Below, piece after piece: positions 1-8,596 of a stretch of DNA of 58,263 nt (positions are counted from its first letter, which is position 1; the number at the start of each line of letters is the position of its first letter). The stretch comes from Streptomyces sp. JHA26. Its GTDB lineage: Bacteria; Actinomycetota; Actinomycetes; Streptomycetales; Streptomycetaceae. The stretch is taken from NCBI RefSeq assembly GCF_002005565.1, contig NZ_BDJC01000046.1, positions 1 through 58,263 of the forward strand, written 5' to 3'. The notes beneath the pieces are model-generated. The model saw nothing but the letters and a program-made list of their open reading frames with translations. It did not search any database and had not been told where the DNA came from. A program made the position numbers and the translations under genes.

Positions 1-70
1 CGCGGGAACCCACCCCTCGGGGACGTCCGGTGCGGAGGAGCCGTCCTGCCGTCCTCCTGCGGACTTCGTC

Positions 71-2689
71 CTACTGCGGAGTCATCCGCTCGACCATGTC
101 CGGGTGCTCCTCCAGCCAGGCCGCGACCGCCTGCTCCTCGTGTCCCTGGCCGCGGTCCTTGATCTCGGCCTCCAGGGAGCCGAGCTCGTCCTCGCTCATG
201 CGGAAGTTCTTGATCCACTCGGTGAGCTGCGGGTACTGCCCGGGGAACGCCTTGCTGGAGATGGTGCGGATCGTGTTGCCCTCGCCGAAGGCCTTCTTGG
301 GGTCCTTCAGCTTGGTCAGCCCGTACTCGCTGTACGCCCAGTGCGGTGACCACAGGACGACGGCGACGGGCTCGTGCTTGGCGTAGGCCCGCTTGAGCTC
401 GGCCAGCATCGCCGGCGTGGAGCCGTCGACGACCTCGTACTCCTCGTCCAGGCCGTAGCCCGGCATGACCTCGTCCTTGAGCAGCTGCATCTCGCCGGTG
501 CCGGGCTCGATGCCGATGATCTTCCCGTCGAAGAGGTCGGCCTTGCCCTTGAGGTCCGCGAGGGACGTGACGCCCTTCACGTACGAGGGGACGGCGATCT
601 CCAGGGAGGTCGGCTGGTACCAGGTGCCCAGGTCGGTGAGCTCGTCCTTGTTCTTGTCCCAGTAGTTCTTCTGGGCGTGCGGCAGCCAGGCGTCGAAGTT
701 GAGGTCGATGTCACCGGAGGCCAGGCCGGTGTAGACCGGGCCGACGTCCATCTGCTTGAGGTTCAGCTTGTAGCCGCGCCGCTCCAGGACGTTCTTCCAC
801 AGGTAGGTGACGGCGACGTCCTCGTCCCAGGGGAACCAGGCGACGTCCACGGCGCGCTCGGCCTCGGGCGGGGTGGCGCCGGACCCGGAGGAGACCGGGG
901 CCAGCTCGTCGACGACGCCGGGGTTGGCCTTCAGCCAGGTGCGGACGGCGTCCTGCTGCCCGCCCTTGCCGGCCTTGTTGATCTCGGCCTCCAGGCTGGT
1001 GAGCTGCTCCTCGGTCATCGAGAAGTCCTTCAGCCACTTGCCGACGACCGGGTTGTCGTCCGCGAAGCCCTTGCGGGACAGCGTGTGCACGCCGTCGCCC
1101 TCGCCCCAGGCGCCCTTCGGGTCCTCGAGCTTCTTCAGGTCGTAGTCGTTGTACGCCCAGTGCGGCGACCAGAGCGTGGTGACGATCGGCTCCTGCTTGG
1201 CGTAGGCGCGCTTGAGCTCGGCCAGCATCGCCGGCGTGGAGCTGTCGACGACCTTGTACTCCTTGTCCAGGCCGTACTCCTTGAGGACCTTGCTCTTCAG
1301 CAGGGCCATCTCGCCGGCGCTGGCCTCGATGCCGGTGATCCTGCCGCCGAAGAGGTCGGCCTTGCCCTTGAGGTCCGCGAGGGAGTCGACGTCCTTCATG
1401 TACGCCGGGACGGACAGCTCCAGGGACGTCCGGTCGTACCAGGCGCCGAGGTCGTCGAGCTGCTCGCCGTACTTCTTCCAGTACTGCTCGTGCGTCGTCG
1501 GCAGCCAGGCGTCGGTCTGGAAGTCGATGCTGCCCTGGGCGAGCGAGGTGTACAGCGGTCCGGCCTCGAACTGCTTGACGTCGACCTGGAAGCCGCGCTG
1601 TTCGAGTATTTCCTTCCACAGGAAGGTGGAGGCGACGCCCTCGTCCCAGGGGATGTAGCCGATGCTGACCTTCTTGCCCTGGCCGACGTTCTCGCCGGCG
1701 GCCACGGCGGGGGCGTCGTCGCCGCTGTTGTCGAAGACGCCCATGCCGCCGGCCACCAGCGCGAGGATCACGACGCCGACGGCCGCGACCTTGGGGTGGG
1801 GCCGGTAGGACCGGATCTTCAGGCCCTGCGCGCTGCGGGCCTTGGCGGCGGCACGCCGGCCCAGCGGGGAGACCTGGGTGCCCAGGGCGCTGGTCATGCG
1901 GTCCAGGTAGATCGCGAGGATCACGATGGCGACACCGGCCTCGGAGCCGAGGCCGACGTTGAGCTGGCCGATGGCCTCGTTGACGTCGCCGCCGAGGCCG
2001 CCGGTGCCGACCATGCCGGCGATCGCGGCCATGGACAGGCCGAGCATGATGACCTGGTTGACGCCCGCCATCACCGTGGGCAGGGCCAGCGGGAGCTGGA
2101 CGCGCAGCAGGGTGTTGCGGGGTGTGGTGCCGAAGGCCTCGGCGGCCTCGACCAGTTCCTTGTCGACCTGCCGGATGCCCAGCTCGGTCATGCGCACGCC
2201 CGGGGCGAGCGCGAAGATCAGGGTGGCGACGATGCCCGCGGAGGCGCCGGTGCCGAAGAACAGGATCGCCGGGATGAGGTAGATCATCGCGGGCAGCGTC
2301 TGCATGAAGTCCAGCACGGGCCGGACGACGCCGCTGACGCGGTCGGAGCGGGCCGCCCAGATGCCCACGGGCACCGAGACGACCAGGGCGATGATCGTGG
2401 CGACGAGGACCAGCGCCAGGGTGGTCATCGCGTTCTCCCACAGCTCCATGGAGACGATGAACGCGAATCCGAGGAACGTGAGGACACCGGCGACCGTGCC
2501 GCGCAGCCAGAAGGCGATGACCGCGAAGATGCCGACGAGCAGCAGCGGTTCGGGGGCCTGCAGGACGGCGTCGATGCCGTCGTAGGTGCCGGTGAAGACC
2601 GTCTTGAAGAAGTCGAAGAGCCACGCGACGTGCGCGAGCAGCCAGTCGACCGCGCTGTTGACCCAGTCGCCGAGCGGGATCCTAGGCAC
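71..2689 (-). CDS. Glycine betaine/proline-type ABC transporter permease fused to two tandem substrate-binding domains
   Basis: An 872-residue fusion protein. Residues about 1-285 are a multi-spanning BPD_transp_1 permease with an EAA-type cytoplasmic loop (ELVEAAEAFGTTPRNTLLR). A further membrane segment near 300-320 is followed by two OpuAC-type binding domains starting near residues 341 and 614. The two domains are offset by 273 residues and share signature aromatic motifs: IPWDEG/FPWDED, DAWLPTTHEQYW/DAWLPHAQKNYW and LWSPHWAY in both. Tryptophans of this kind form the quaternary-amine cage in the family, so the ligand is inferred to be glycine betaine, proline or a similar compatible solute. 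A GTG start at 2689 overlaps the upstream ATPase gene by 8 nt, implying translational coupling. A dimeric permease would carry four binding domains. The family is certain; the exact substrate is inferred. Confidence 0.93.
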   Translation of the reverse strand: MPRIPLGDWVNSAVDWLLAHVAWLFDFFKTVFTGTYDGIDAVLQAPEPLLLVGIFAVIAFWLRGTVAGVLTFLGFAFIVSMELWENAMTTLALVLVATIIALVVSVPVGIWAARSDRVSGVVRPVLDFMQTLPAMIYLIPAILFFGTGASAGIVATLIFALAPGVRMTELGIRQVDKELVEAAEAFGTTPRNTLLRVQLPLALPTVMAGVNQVIMLGLSMAAIAGMVGTGGLGGDVNEAIGQLNVGLGSEAGVAIVILAIYLDRMTSALGTQVSPLGRRAAAKARSAQGLKIRSYRPHPKVAAVGVVILALVAGGMGVFDNSGDDAPAVAAGENVGQGKKVSIGYIPWDEGVASTFLWKEILEQRGFQVDVKQFEAGPLYTSLAQGSIDFQTDAWLPTTHEQYWKKYGEQLDDLGAWYDRTSLELSVPAYMKDVDSLADLKGKADLFGGRITGIEASAGEMALLKSKVLKEYGLDKEYKVVDSSTPAMLAELKRAYAKQEPIVTTLWSPHWAYNDYDLKKLEDPKGAWGEGDGVHTLSRKGFADDNPVVGKWLKDFSMTEEQLTSLEAEINKAGKGGQQDAVRTWLKANPGVVDELAPVSSGSGATPPEAERAVDVAWFPWDEDVAVTYLWKNVLERRGYKLNLKQMDVGPVYTGLASGDIDLNFDAWLPHAQKNYWDKNKDELTDLGTWYQPTSLEIAVPSYVKGVTSLADLKGKADLFDGKIIGIEPGTGEMQLLKDEVMPGYGLDEEYEVVDGSTPAMLAELKRAYAKHEPVAVVLWSPHWAYSEYGLTKLKDPKKAFGEGNTIRTISSKAFPGQYPQLTEWIKNFRMSEDELGSLEAEIKDRGQGHEEQAVAAWLEEHPDMVERMTPQ

Positions 2690-3770
2690 GGGACATCACC
2701 TTCTCCGGGCCCTTCTCCTGCGGCACGGCGCGGGCGCCGGCCGCGGCCTGCTCCTCGCCCAGGAAGGCGACGAGCCGCCGGGCCGGGACGACCCCGACGA
2801 GCCGGTCGTCGGCGTCGAGGACCGCCACGGGGTGCGACACCCGGGCGCTGATCGCGCACAGCTCGGTGAACGGCGTGTCGGGCCTGGCCGTCTCGCAGTC
2901 GCAGTCGGCCTCGTCGCCGCTCAGGTCGGTGTCCATGACGGAACCGGCGGTGAGCACGCGGGAGCGGTCGACGTCCTGGGTGAAGGAGGCGACGTAGTCG
3001 TTGGCGGGCCGCATGAGGATGTCCTGCGCGGTGCCCGTCTGCACGATGCGGCCGTCGCGCATGACGGCGATGCGGTCGCCCAGGCGCATGGCCTCGTTCA
3101 GGTCGTGGGTGATGAAGACGATGGTCTTCTTCAGGGTCTTCTGCAGTTCGATCAGCTGGTCCTGCATGTCGCGGCGGATCAGCGGGTCGAGGGCGCTGAA
3201 CGACTCGTCCATCAGCAGCAGGTCGGCGTCGGTGGCGAGCGCGCGGGCCAGGCCGACGCGCTGCTGCATGCCGCCGGACAGCTCGTCCGGCCACGACTTC
3301 TCCCAGCCGGCCAGGCCGCACAGGGCGAGCGCCTCGTCGGCGCGGCGTTCGCGCTCGGCGCGGGGCACGCCCTGCACTTCAAGACCGTAGGCGGCGTTGT
3401 CACGGACGCTGCGGTGAGGGAAGAGCGCGAAGTGCTGGAAGACCATGCTGATCTTCTTGGAGCGGACCTCGCGCAGCTGCCGCTCGCTGATCTCGGTGAG
3501 GTCCTGGCCGCCGAAGCGGACGTGTCCGGCGGTCGGCTCCAGCAGGCCGTTGAGCATGCGCAGCAGCGTGGACTTGCCGGACCCGGACAGCCCCATGATC
3601 ACGAAGATCTCTCCGGGCTCCACGGTGAAGGAGGCGTCGATGACGGCGGCCGTGGTGCCGTCGGCGCGCAGCTCCTCCCGGTCGGCCGACTTGCGCAGTC
3701 GTTCGACCGCCTGGTCCGGTTTTCTGCCGAACACCTTGTACAGGTGCTCGGCCTCTAGCCTCGCTGACAC
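2682..3770 (-). CDS. Glycine betaine/proline ABC transporter ATP-binding protein (OpuAA/ProV type)
   Basis: A 362-residue ATPase that powers the fused permease/binding protein encoded directly downstream. It has Walker A GLSGSGKST (residues 60-68), the ABC signature LSGGMQQRVGLARAL, Walker B LLLMDESFSALDP and the H-loop FITHDLNEAM. After the nucleotide-binding domain, the C-terminal about 100 residues resemble a CBS region (GSVMDTD, then HPVAVLDADDRLVGVVP), as in ionic-strength-sensing OpuA ATPases. An acidic cysteine-bearing insert (DEADCDCE) splits that region. I chose the GTG at 3770 because GAGG lies about 7 nt upstream and the ABC homology begins immediately. An in-frame ATG further upstream (3836) would add an unconserved Ser/Cys-rich leader. 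It diverges from the nuclease gene at 3939, so the shared 168-nt spacer should hold its promoter. Confidence 0.92.
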   Translation of the reverse strand: MSARLEAEHLYKVFGRKPDQAVERLRKSADREELRADGTTAAVIDASFTVEPGEIFVIMGLSGSGKSTLLRMLNGLLEPTAGHVRFGGQDLTEISERQLREVRSKKISMVFQHFALFPHRSVRDNAAYGLEVQGVPRAERERRADEALALCGLAGWEKSWPDELSGGMQQRVGLARALATDADLLLMDESFSALDPLIRRDMQDQLIELQKTLKKTIVFITHDLNEAMRLGDRIAVMRDGRIVQTGTAQDILMRPANDYVASFTQDVDRSRVLTAGSVMDTDLSGDEADCDCETARPDTPFTELCAISARVSHPVAVLDADDRLVGVVPARRLVAFLGEEQAAAGARAVPQEKGPEKVMSRA

Positions 3771-3938
3771 GCTTGACCTCTTGGCTCGGGGGCAGGGACA
3801 GGGATGCGAAGCCTGGCTAACAGTTGAATGCATCAACCAGCTACGACCCGGCTGCGCGCCTGCCCTGATCGCCCCGACCCAAACTCAAGAGTGATCCGGC
3901 TCACATGATCTTCACCTCTCGCCCGTACGACCTGCGGC

Positions 3939-4880
3939 ATGATGCGAGGCGTGACCGGACGACTGATGCTCCTCGACACCGCCTCCCTCTACTTCCGCGC
4001 CTACTTCGGCGTGCCGGACTCCGTGAAGGCCCCCGACGGCACGCCGGTGAACGCCGTGCGCGGACTCCTCGACTTCATCGACCGCCTGGTGAAGGACCAC
4101 CGCCCCGACCACCTGGTCGCCTGCATGGACGCCGACTGGCGTCCGCACTGGCGGGTGGAGCTGATCCCCTCCTACAAGGCGCACCGCGTCGCCGAGGAGC
4201 ACCCGGCGGGCCCGGACACCGAGGAGGTGCCCGACACGCTGTCCCCGCAGGTGCCGGTCATCGAGGCCGTCCTCGACGCGCTCGGCATCGCCCGCGTCGG
4301 CGTGCCCGCGTACGAGGCGGACGACGTGATCGGCACGTACACCGCCCGCGCGAAGGGACCGGTGGACATCGTCACCGGCGACCGGGACCTCTACCAGCTC
4401 GTCGACGACGCCCGCGGGGTGCGCGTGCTCTACCCGCTCAAGGGCGTCGGCACGCTCCAGCTCACCGACGAGGCGGTCCTGCGCGAGAAGTACGGCGTGG
4501 ACGGCCGCGGGTACGCCGATCTGGCGCTGCTGCGCGGCGACCCGAGCGACGGTCTGCCGGGGGTGGCCGGCATCGGCGAGAAGACGGCCGCCAAGCTGCT
4601 CGCCGAGTTCGGGAACCTCGCCGGGATCCTCGCGGCGGTCGACGACCCGGCGGCGAAGCTCACGCCCTCGCAGCGCAAGCGGCTGACCGAGGCCCGGCCG
4701 TACCTCGCGGCCGCCCCCCGGGTCGTCCGGGTCGCCGACGACGTCCCGCTGCCGGACGTCTCCACCGCGCTGCCGCACGCCCCGCGCGACAGGGCCGCGC
4801 TGGACGAGCTCGCGGTCCGTTGGGGACTGGGCGGATCCCTGGAACGGCTGCTGACGACGCTCACCGCACTCACCTCATGA
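3939..4880 (+). CDS. 5'-3' exonuclease (FEN/Pol I N-terminal domain family)
   Basis: A 313-residue stand-alone homologue of the DNA polymerase I 5'-nuclease domain, expected to cut flaps or RNA primers during repair and replication. Visible motifs are LLDTASLYFRAY, ACMDADWRPHWR, SYKAHR (helical arch), YEADDVIGTYTA, VTGDRDLYQLVD and LRGDPSDGLPGVAGIGEKTA (helix-hairpin-helix). They supply the acidic metal-binding residues typical of the family. No polymerase domain follows. The start is uncertain: ATG codons at 3939 and 3942, GTG at 3951 and ATG at 3966 all precede the conserved region, and none has a well-placed ribosome-binding site. The transcript may be leaderless. It is transcribed away from the Opu-type operon. 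Confidence 0.88.
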   Translation: MMRGVTGRLMLLDTASLYFRAYFGVPDSVKAPDGTPVNAVRGLLDFIDRLVKDHRPDHLVACMDADWRPHWRVELIPSYKAHRVAEEHPAGPDTEEVPDTLSPQVPVIEAVLDALGIARVGVPAYEADDVIGTYTARAKGPVDIVTGDRDLYQLVDDARGVRVLYPLKGVGTLQLTDEAVLREKYGVDGRGYADLALLRGDPSDGLPGVAGIGEKTAAKLLAEFGNLAGILAAVDDPAAKLTPSQRKRLTEARPYLAAAPRVVRVADDVPLPDVSTALPHAPRDRAALDELAVRWGLGGSLERLLTTLTALTS

Positions 4881-5002
4881 GCCGTACCGTCCCGGCAGGC
4901 GGTGTCCGCGCCCGAATCGGCGTCCGGAGGAGGGGAAGCCGTACGGTGCGCCGGAGGACTCGTGGAGCCGGAGGCCATGAGGTCCCGACGGGTACGGGGG
5001 TG

Positions 5003-5025
5003 TTAACTTAGGTAAACCTAACTAA
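5003..5025 (+). promoter_or_regulatory. Iron box (DmdR/IdeR operator) upstream of the siderophore-interacting protein gene
   Basis: The spacer contains TTAGGTAAACCTAA (5008-5021), a perfect 6+6 palindrome around AA, flanked by further TTA/TAA half-site bases. It is a striking AT-rich island in GC-rich DNA, 18 nt before the ATG of the SIP-family gene. It closely resembles the DtxR/IdeR/DmdR consensus (TTAGGTTAGGCTAACCTAA type). Iron-dependent repression of the downstream gene is inferred. Confidence 0.85.
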
Positions 5026-5042
5026 GGGATTGGGAGGCCGTC

Positions 5043-5885
5043 ATGGCAGAGCGCCCGGGCCGCAGGCCGCGCAAGCCGCACACCGCACAGGTCGTCCGCA
5101 CCGAACGGCTGACCCCGCACATGCAGCGCGTGGTCCTCGGCGGTGAGGGACTCTCCGCGTTCTCCGCGGACACCTGCACCGATCACTACGTGAAGCTGCT
5201 GTTCCCCGCCGAGGGCGTGACCTACCCGGAGCCCTTCGACATGGAGCGGATCCGCGAGGAGTTCCCGCGCGAGCAGTGGCCGGTGACCCGGACCTACACG
5301 GTGCGCCAGTGGGACGCCGAGCACCGCGAGCTGACCCTGGACTTCGTGATCCACGGTGACGAGGGGCTGGCCGGGCCCTGGGCGATGCGCGCCCGGCCGG
5401 GCGAGACCGTCCGCTTCATGGGCCCCGGCGGCGCCTACGCCCCCGATCCGGCCGCCGACTGGCACCTGCTCGCCGGCGACGAGAGCGCCCTGCCCGCGAT
5501 CGCCCGGTCCCTGGAGTCGCTGCCCGACGGCGCCCGCGCGTTCGCCTTCGTCGAGGTCGAGGGCCCCCAGGAGGAGCAGAAGATCGACTCCGACGTGGAG
5601 GTCGTCTGGCTGCACCGCGGTGACCGTCCGGTGGGCCGGGCCCTGGTCGAGGCCGTGCGCGGTCTGGACTTCCCCGAGGGGCGGGTGCACGCGTTCGTGC
5701 ACGGCGAGGCGGGCTGCGTGAAGGAGCTGCGCAGGCTGCTGCGGGTGGAGCGGGAGATCCCGCGCGAGGACCTGTCCATCTCCGGCTACTGGCGCCTCGG
5801 CCACGACGAGGACGGCTGGCAGGCGTCCAAGCGGGAGTGGAACGCCCGCGTCGAGGCGGAGCAGGAGGGTGCGTCGGCCGCGTAG
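5043..5885 (+). CDS. Siderophore-interacting protein (FAD-binding ferric-siderophore reductase, SIP/ViuB family)
   Basis: A 280-residue flavoreductase expected to release iron from imported ferric siderophores in the cytoplasm. The N-terminal FAD-binding domain begins TAQVVRTERLTPHMQRVVLGG and carries the RxY(T/S) flavin motif RTYTVR. The C-terminal SIP domain has LLAGDESALPAIARSLESLP for NAD(P)H and ends with the family hallmark SGYWRLGHDEDGW. The ATG at 5043 follows GGGAGG with about 5 nt spacing. An iron box lies just upstream, so expression under iron limitation is likely. No siderophore synthesis or uptake genes are adjacent. Confidence 0.93.
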   Translation: MAERPGRRPRKPHTAQVVRTERLTPHMQRVVLGGEGLSAFSADTCTDHYVKLLFPAEGVTYPEPFDMERIREEFPREQWPVTRTYTVRQWDAEHRELTLDFVIHGDEGLAGPWAMRARPGETVRFMGPGGAYAPDPAADWHLLAGDESALPAIARSLESLPDGARAFAFVEVEGPQEEQKIDSDVEVVWLHRGDRPVGRALVEAVRGLDFPEGRVHAFVHGEAGCVKELRRLLRVEREIPREDLSISGYWRLGHDEDGWQASKREWNARVEAEQEGASAA

Positions 5886-6113
5886 GCGGGGGCGCCGTCG
5901 AGCACCTCGCGGCCGACCGCGTCACCGGGTCCCCGAGGGCCGTGCGGACGGCGGGCGCGTCCTCGGTGCGCCGGGGGCGCGGTACCGGTGGGGAGCACGG
6001 GCCGCGGGTGCGGCAGAGCGTGCCGGGCGGGTCACGACCTGCGTCCCGCCCAGGGCGCGGTGCGCGGACCACCCGTTTTCCACCGCCCTCCCCGCCTCGT
6101 ACGCTGGCACCCG

Positions 6114-7085
6114 ATGAGACGCCGTACGCCGCCCCCGCCCTCGCCCCTCCCCCAGCGCCACGGGGTGGACCCCGTGCGGGTACGACTGCCGGCCGCCGGG
6201 CCCTGGGGCACGGTCCGCGAGCACCTGGTGGAACGGCTGTCCGGCGCGGGCGCCGACACGGTCGACGGCATGTTCGACGCGGGCCGGATCGTCGGGGCCG
6301 ACGGACGGGCGGTGGCGGCGGACGCGCCGTACGAGCCCGGGATGTACGTCTGGTTCCACCGCGAAGCGGCGCCGGAGACGCCGGTGCCCTTCCCGCTGGA
6401 GGTCGTGTACCGCGACGAGCACATCGTCGTCGCCGACAAGCCGCACTTCCTGGCCACCACCCCGCGCGGCGCCCACGTCACCGAGACCGCGCTCGCCCGG
6501 CTCCGGCGCGAGCTGGGCGTCCCGGCGCTCGGCGCCGCGCACCGCCTGGACCGGCTCACCGCCGGACTGGTGTTGTTCACGGTCCGCCCCGAGGAACGCG
6601 GCGCCTACCAGTCGCTGTTCCGCGACCGGCGGGTGCGCAAGGAGTACGAGGCCCTCGCGCCGTACGATCCCGCGCTCCCCCTGCCCCGGACCGTACGCAG
6701 CCGGATCGTGAAGGAGCGCGGGGTCCTGGCCGCCCGCCAGGTCGAGGGCGAGCCGAACGCCGTGAGCCGCGTCGAGCTGACCGAGCACCGCGGCCCGGGT
6801 CCGGCGGGCGCACCGGCGCTGGGACGGTACCGGCTGGTGCCCACCACCGGGCAGACCCACCAGCTGCGCGTGCACATGAACGCGCTCGGCGTGCCGATCC
6901 TCGGCGATCCCCTCTACCCCGAGGTGGCCCCGCCCGTGCCGGCCGGTGACTTCCGGCGCCCGCTGCAACTGCTGGCGCGGGAGCTGGCGTTCACCGACCC
7001 GGTCACGGGGCGCGCGCACCGGTTCCGGAGCGGACGGGCCCTCGGGGCGTGGGCGGCGTACGAGGAGTGGGCCGGCCGTCAGTAG
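6114..7085 (+). CDS. RluA-family RNA pseudouridine synthase
   Basis: A 323-residue pseudouridine synthase. It contains the catalytic motif HRLDRLTAGLVLF, whose aspartate is the nucleophile in the family, and the RluA-type C-terminal element TGQTHQLRVHMNALGVPILGD (split across residues near 245-265). The N-terminal about 80 residues are degenerate and may replace an S4 domain. The target RNA (23S rRNA or tRNA) cannot be told from sequence. The ATG at 6114 is followed by a basic proline-rich stretch (MRRRTPPPP). The 3' end overlaps the convergent cytochrome P450 gene by 7 nt, so the two transcripts necessarily overlap. Confidence 0.88.
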   Translation: MRRRTPPPPSPLPQRHGVDPVRVRLPAAGPWGTVREHLVERLSGAGADTVDGMFDAGRIVGADGRAVAADAPYEPGMYVWFHREAAPETPVPFPLEVVYRDEHIVVADKPHFLATTPRGAHVTETALARLRRELGVPALGAAHRLDRLTAGLVLFTVRPEERGAYQSLFRDRRVRKEYEALAPYDPALPLPRTVRSRIVKERGVLAARQVEGEPNAVSRVELTEHRGPGPAGAPALGRYRLVPTTGQTHQLRVHMNALGVPILGDPLYPEVAPPVPAGDFRRPLQLLARELAFTDPVTGRAHRFRSGRALGAWAAYEEWAGRQ

Positions 7086-8548
7086 CCGCGCCACCAGAGC
7101 AGGAAGCGTTGCCAGACCCCCTGGGGGCGGGCCGACGCCGTCGGCTCGGGCGGCGCGACCGCCGCCGTGGGGGCGGTGGGTGCGGCGGGTTCCGGTGCCG
7201 GCGGCGGGGCTCCGACGTGCCAGGCGGCGCGCTGCTGCGGCACCTCGGTGTGGCTCGGCCGCTGGTTCACGTCCTGCTGCGGCCGCGGTTCGAACCGCAC
7301 CGGCAGTTCCACCAGGTGGCGCGACGCGATCGACGACCGCCAGCCGAGTTCGTCCTCGTCGCAGTCGAGCCGTACGTCCGGCAGCCGCATCAGCAGTGCG
7401 TCGATGCCGGCGTCCGCGATGGCACGCCCGATGTCCTGGCCGGGGCACTCGTGCGGGCCGCCGCCGAAGGCGAGGTGGGAGCGGTTGCCCTGCATGCTCG
7501 CGTCCAGGTCGGGGCGGATGCGCGGGTCGACGTTGCCCGGCGCGATGCCGAACAGCAGTCCGTCGCCCGCGCGGATGCGCTGGCCGCCCAGTTCCGTGTC
7601 CTGCTTGGCGAAGTAGGCGAGGACCGTGCTGAACGGCGGTTCGTCCCACAGGGACTGCTCGACCGCCTCGGGCACCGTCATCTGGCCGCCGCTGAGCTGG
7701 GCGCGGAAGCCCGGGTCGGTGAGCACCACGCGCAGCACGTTGCCGATGAGGTTGACGGTCGCCTCGTAGGCGGCGAGCAGGACCAGCCGCAGGTGTTCCC
7801 TGACCTCGTCGTCGGTGAGTCCGGCCGGGTGGGTGACGAGGTGGCTGGCGATGTCGTTCTCGGGCCGGGCCCGGCGGGCGACGCTGAGCCGTCCCAGGGC
7901 GTCCATGACGTAGGCGTGGCTGGCGATGGCGGTGTCGGTGCCCTTGAGCGTGTCGCGGGCGGCCTCCACCATCCGGTCGTTGTACTCGTCCGGCATGCCG
8001 AGGAGTTCGCACATGACGCCCATCGGCAGGTGTTCGGCGAACTGGCCGACGAGATCGGCGCGGCCCTCCTCGCAGAAGCGGTTGACGAGGCGCTGGGTGT
8101 GCCGTGTGATGTGCCGGCGCAGCCCCCGGTAGTCGATCGTGGACATGGCCCCGGTGACCGCGCCGCGCAGCCGTTTGTGCTCGTCGCCCTCGGCGTGCGA
8201 ACAGATCGGCTGCCAGGCGATGTGCGGCATGAGCGGGTGGTCCGGCTTGACCATGCCCTCGTTGAGCGGGGTCCAGATGCGGCTGTCGCGGGAGAACTGG
8301 GCGGGGGTGCTCACCATGTGCAGGTTCTCGGCGTGCCCGAGGACCACCCACATCGGCACGTCGTCGTGGAGCAGCACCGGCGCCACCGGCCCGTACCGGT
8401 CGCGCAGCCGTTCGTAGAGCTCGTCCAGGTCGTCCGCCTCGTCGAGGCGGTGCAGTCCGCCCGGGCCGAGGCCGTGCGCGGGGCAGCCCGGGGGTGGCCC
8501 GGACAGGGGGTCGCCGGCTGTGGTCGGGGCGTGGCGTTCAGGCGTCAC
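7079..8548 (-). CDS. rarE: Cytochrome P450 of the conservon, CYP157-like and lacking ExxR
   Basis: A 489-residue P450, last gene of the conservon. The heme-ligand loop is FGGGPHECPG with Cys368, and the I-helix region is LLAAYEATVNLIG. The K-helix position that normally reads ExxR is EQSLW at residues 297-301, so the otherwise nearly invariant Glu-Arg pair is missing. This replacement is known for the CYP157 family of Streptomyces. Residues about 421-489 form an extra Pro/Ala-rich tail ending in an aromatic-basic patch (WQRFLLWWRGY) that could touch the membrane or partners. It follows the GTPase gene by 48 nt. Substrate and redox partner are unknown. The symbol rests on recalled synteny with S. 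coelicolor cvn9 (rarA-E). Confidence 0.9.
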   Translation of the reverse strand: MTPERHAPTTAGDPLSGPPPGCPAHGLGPGGLHRLDEADDLDELYERLRDRYGPVAPVLLHDDVPMWVVLGHAENLHMVSTPAQFSRDSRIWTPLNEGMVKPDHPLMPHIAWQPICSHAEGDEHKRLRGAVTGAMSTIDYRGLRRHITRHTQRLVNRFCEEGRADLVGQFAEHLPMGVMCELLGMPDEYNDRMVEAARDTLKGTDTAIASHAYVMDALGRLSVARRARPENDIASHLVTHPAGLTDDEVREHLRLVLLAAYEATVNLIGNVLRVVLTDPGFRAQLSGGQMTVPEAVEQSLWDEPPFSTVLAYFAKQDTELGGQRIRAGDGLLFGIAPGNVDPRIRPDLDASMQGNRSHLAFGGGPHECPGQDIGRAIADAGIDALLMRLPDVRLDCDEDELGWRSSIASRHLVELPVRFEPRPQQDVNQRPSHTEVPQQRAAWHVGAPPPAPEPAAPTAPTAAVAPPEPTASARPQGVWQRFLLWWRGY

Positions 8549-8596
8549 AGTGTCGCTCCGCGGAGAAGGTCAGGAAGTCGGAGAGGGGGCGCGGGG

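Noticed and set aside
374..2851. Long plus-strand open frame opposite the Opu-type permease
   Set aside because: It is antisense to a gene with clear family motifs; its composition (Val, Gly, Asp, Arg, Leu) is the usual high-GC shadow and no domain is visible.
5886..6113. Possible small gene between the SIP and pseudouridine synthase genes
   Set aside because: No frame with a ribosome-binding site or conserved features; Arg/Gly-rich shadows only.
7290..7310. GGTTCGAACC resembling a tRNA T-arm
   Set aside because: It lies inside the P450 coding sequence and no cloverleaf can be drawn around it.
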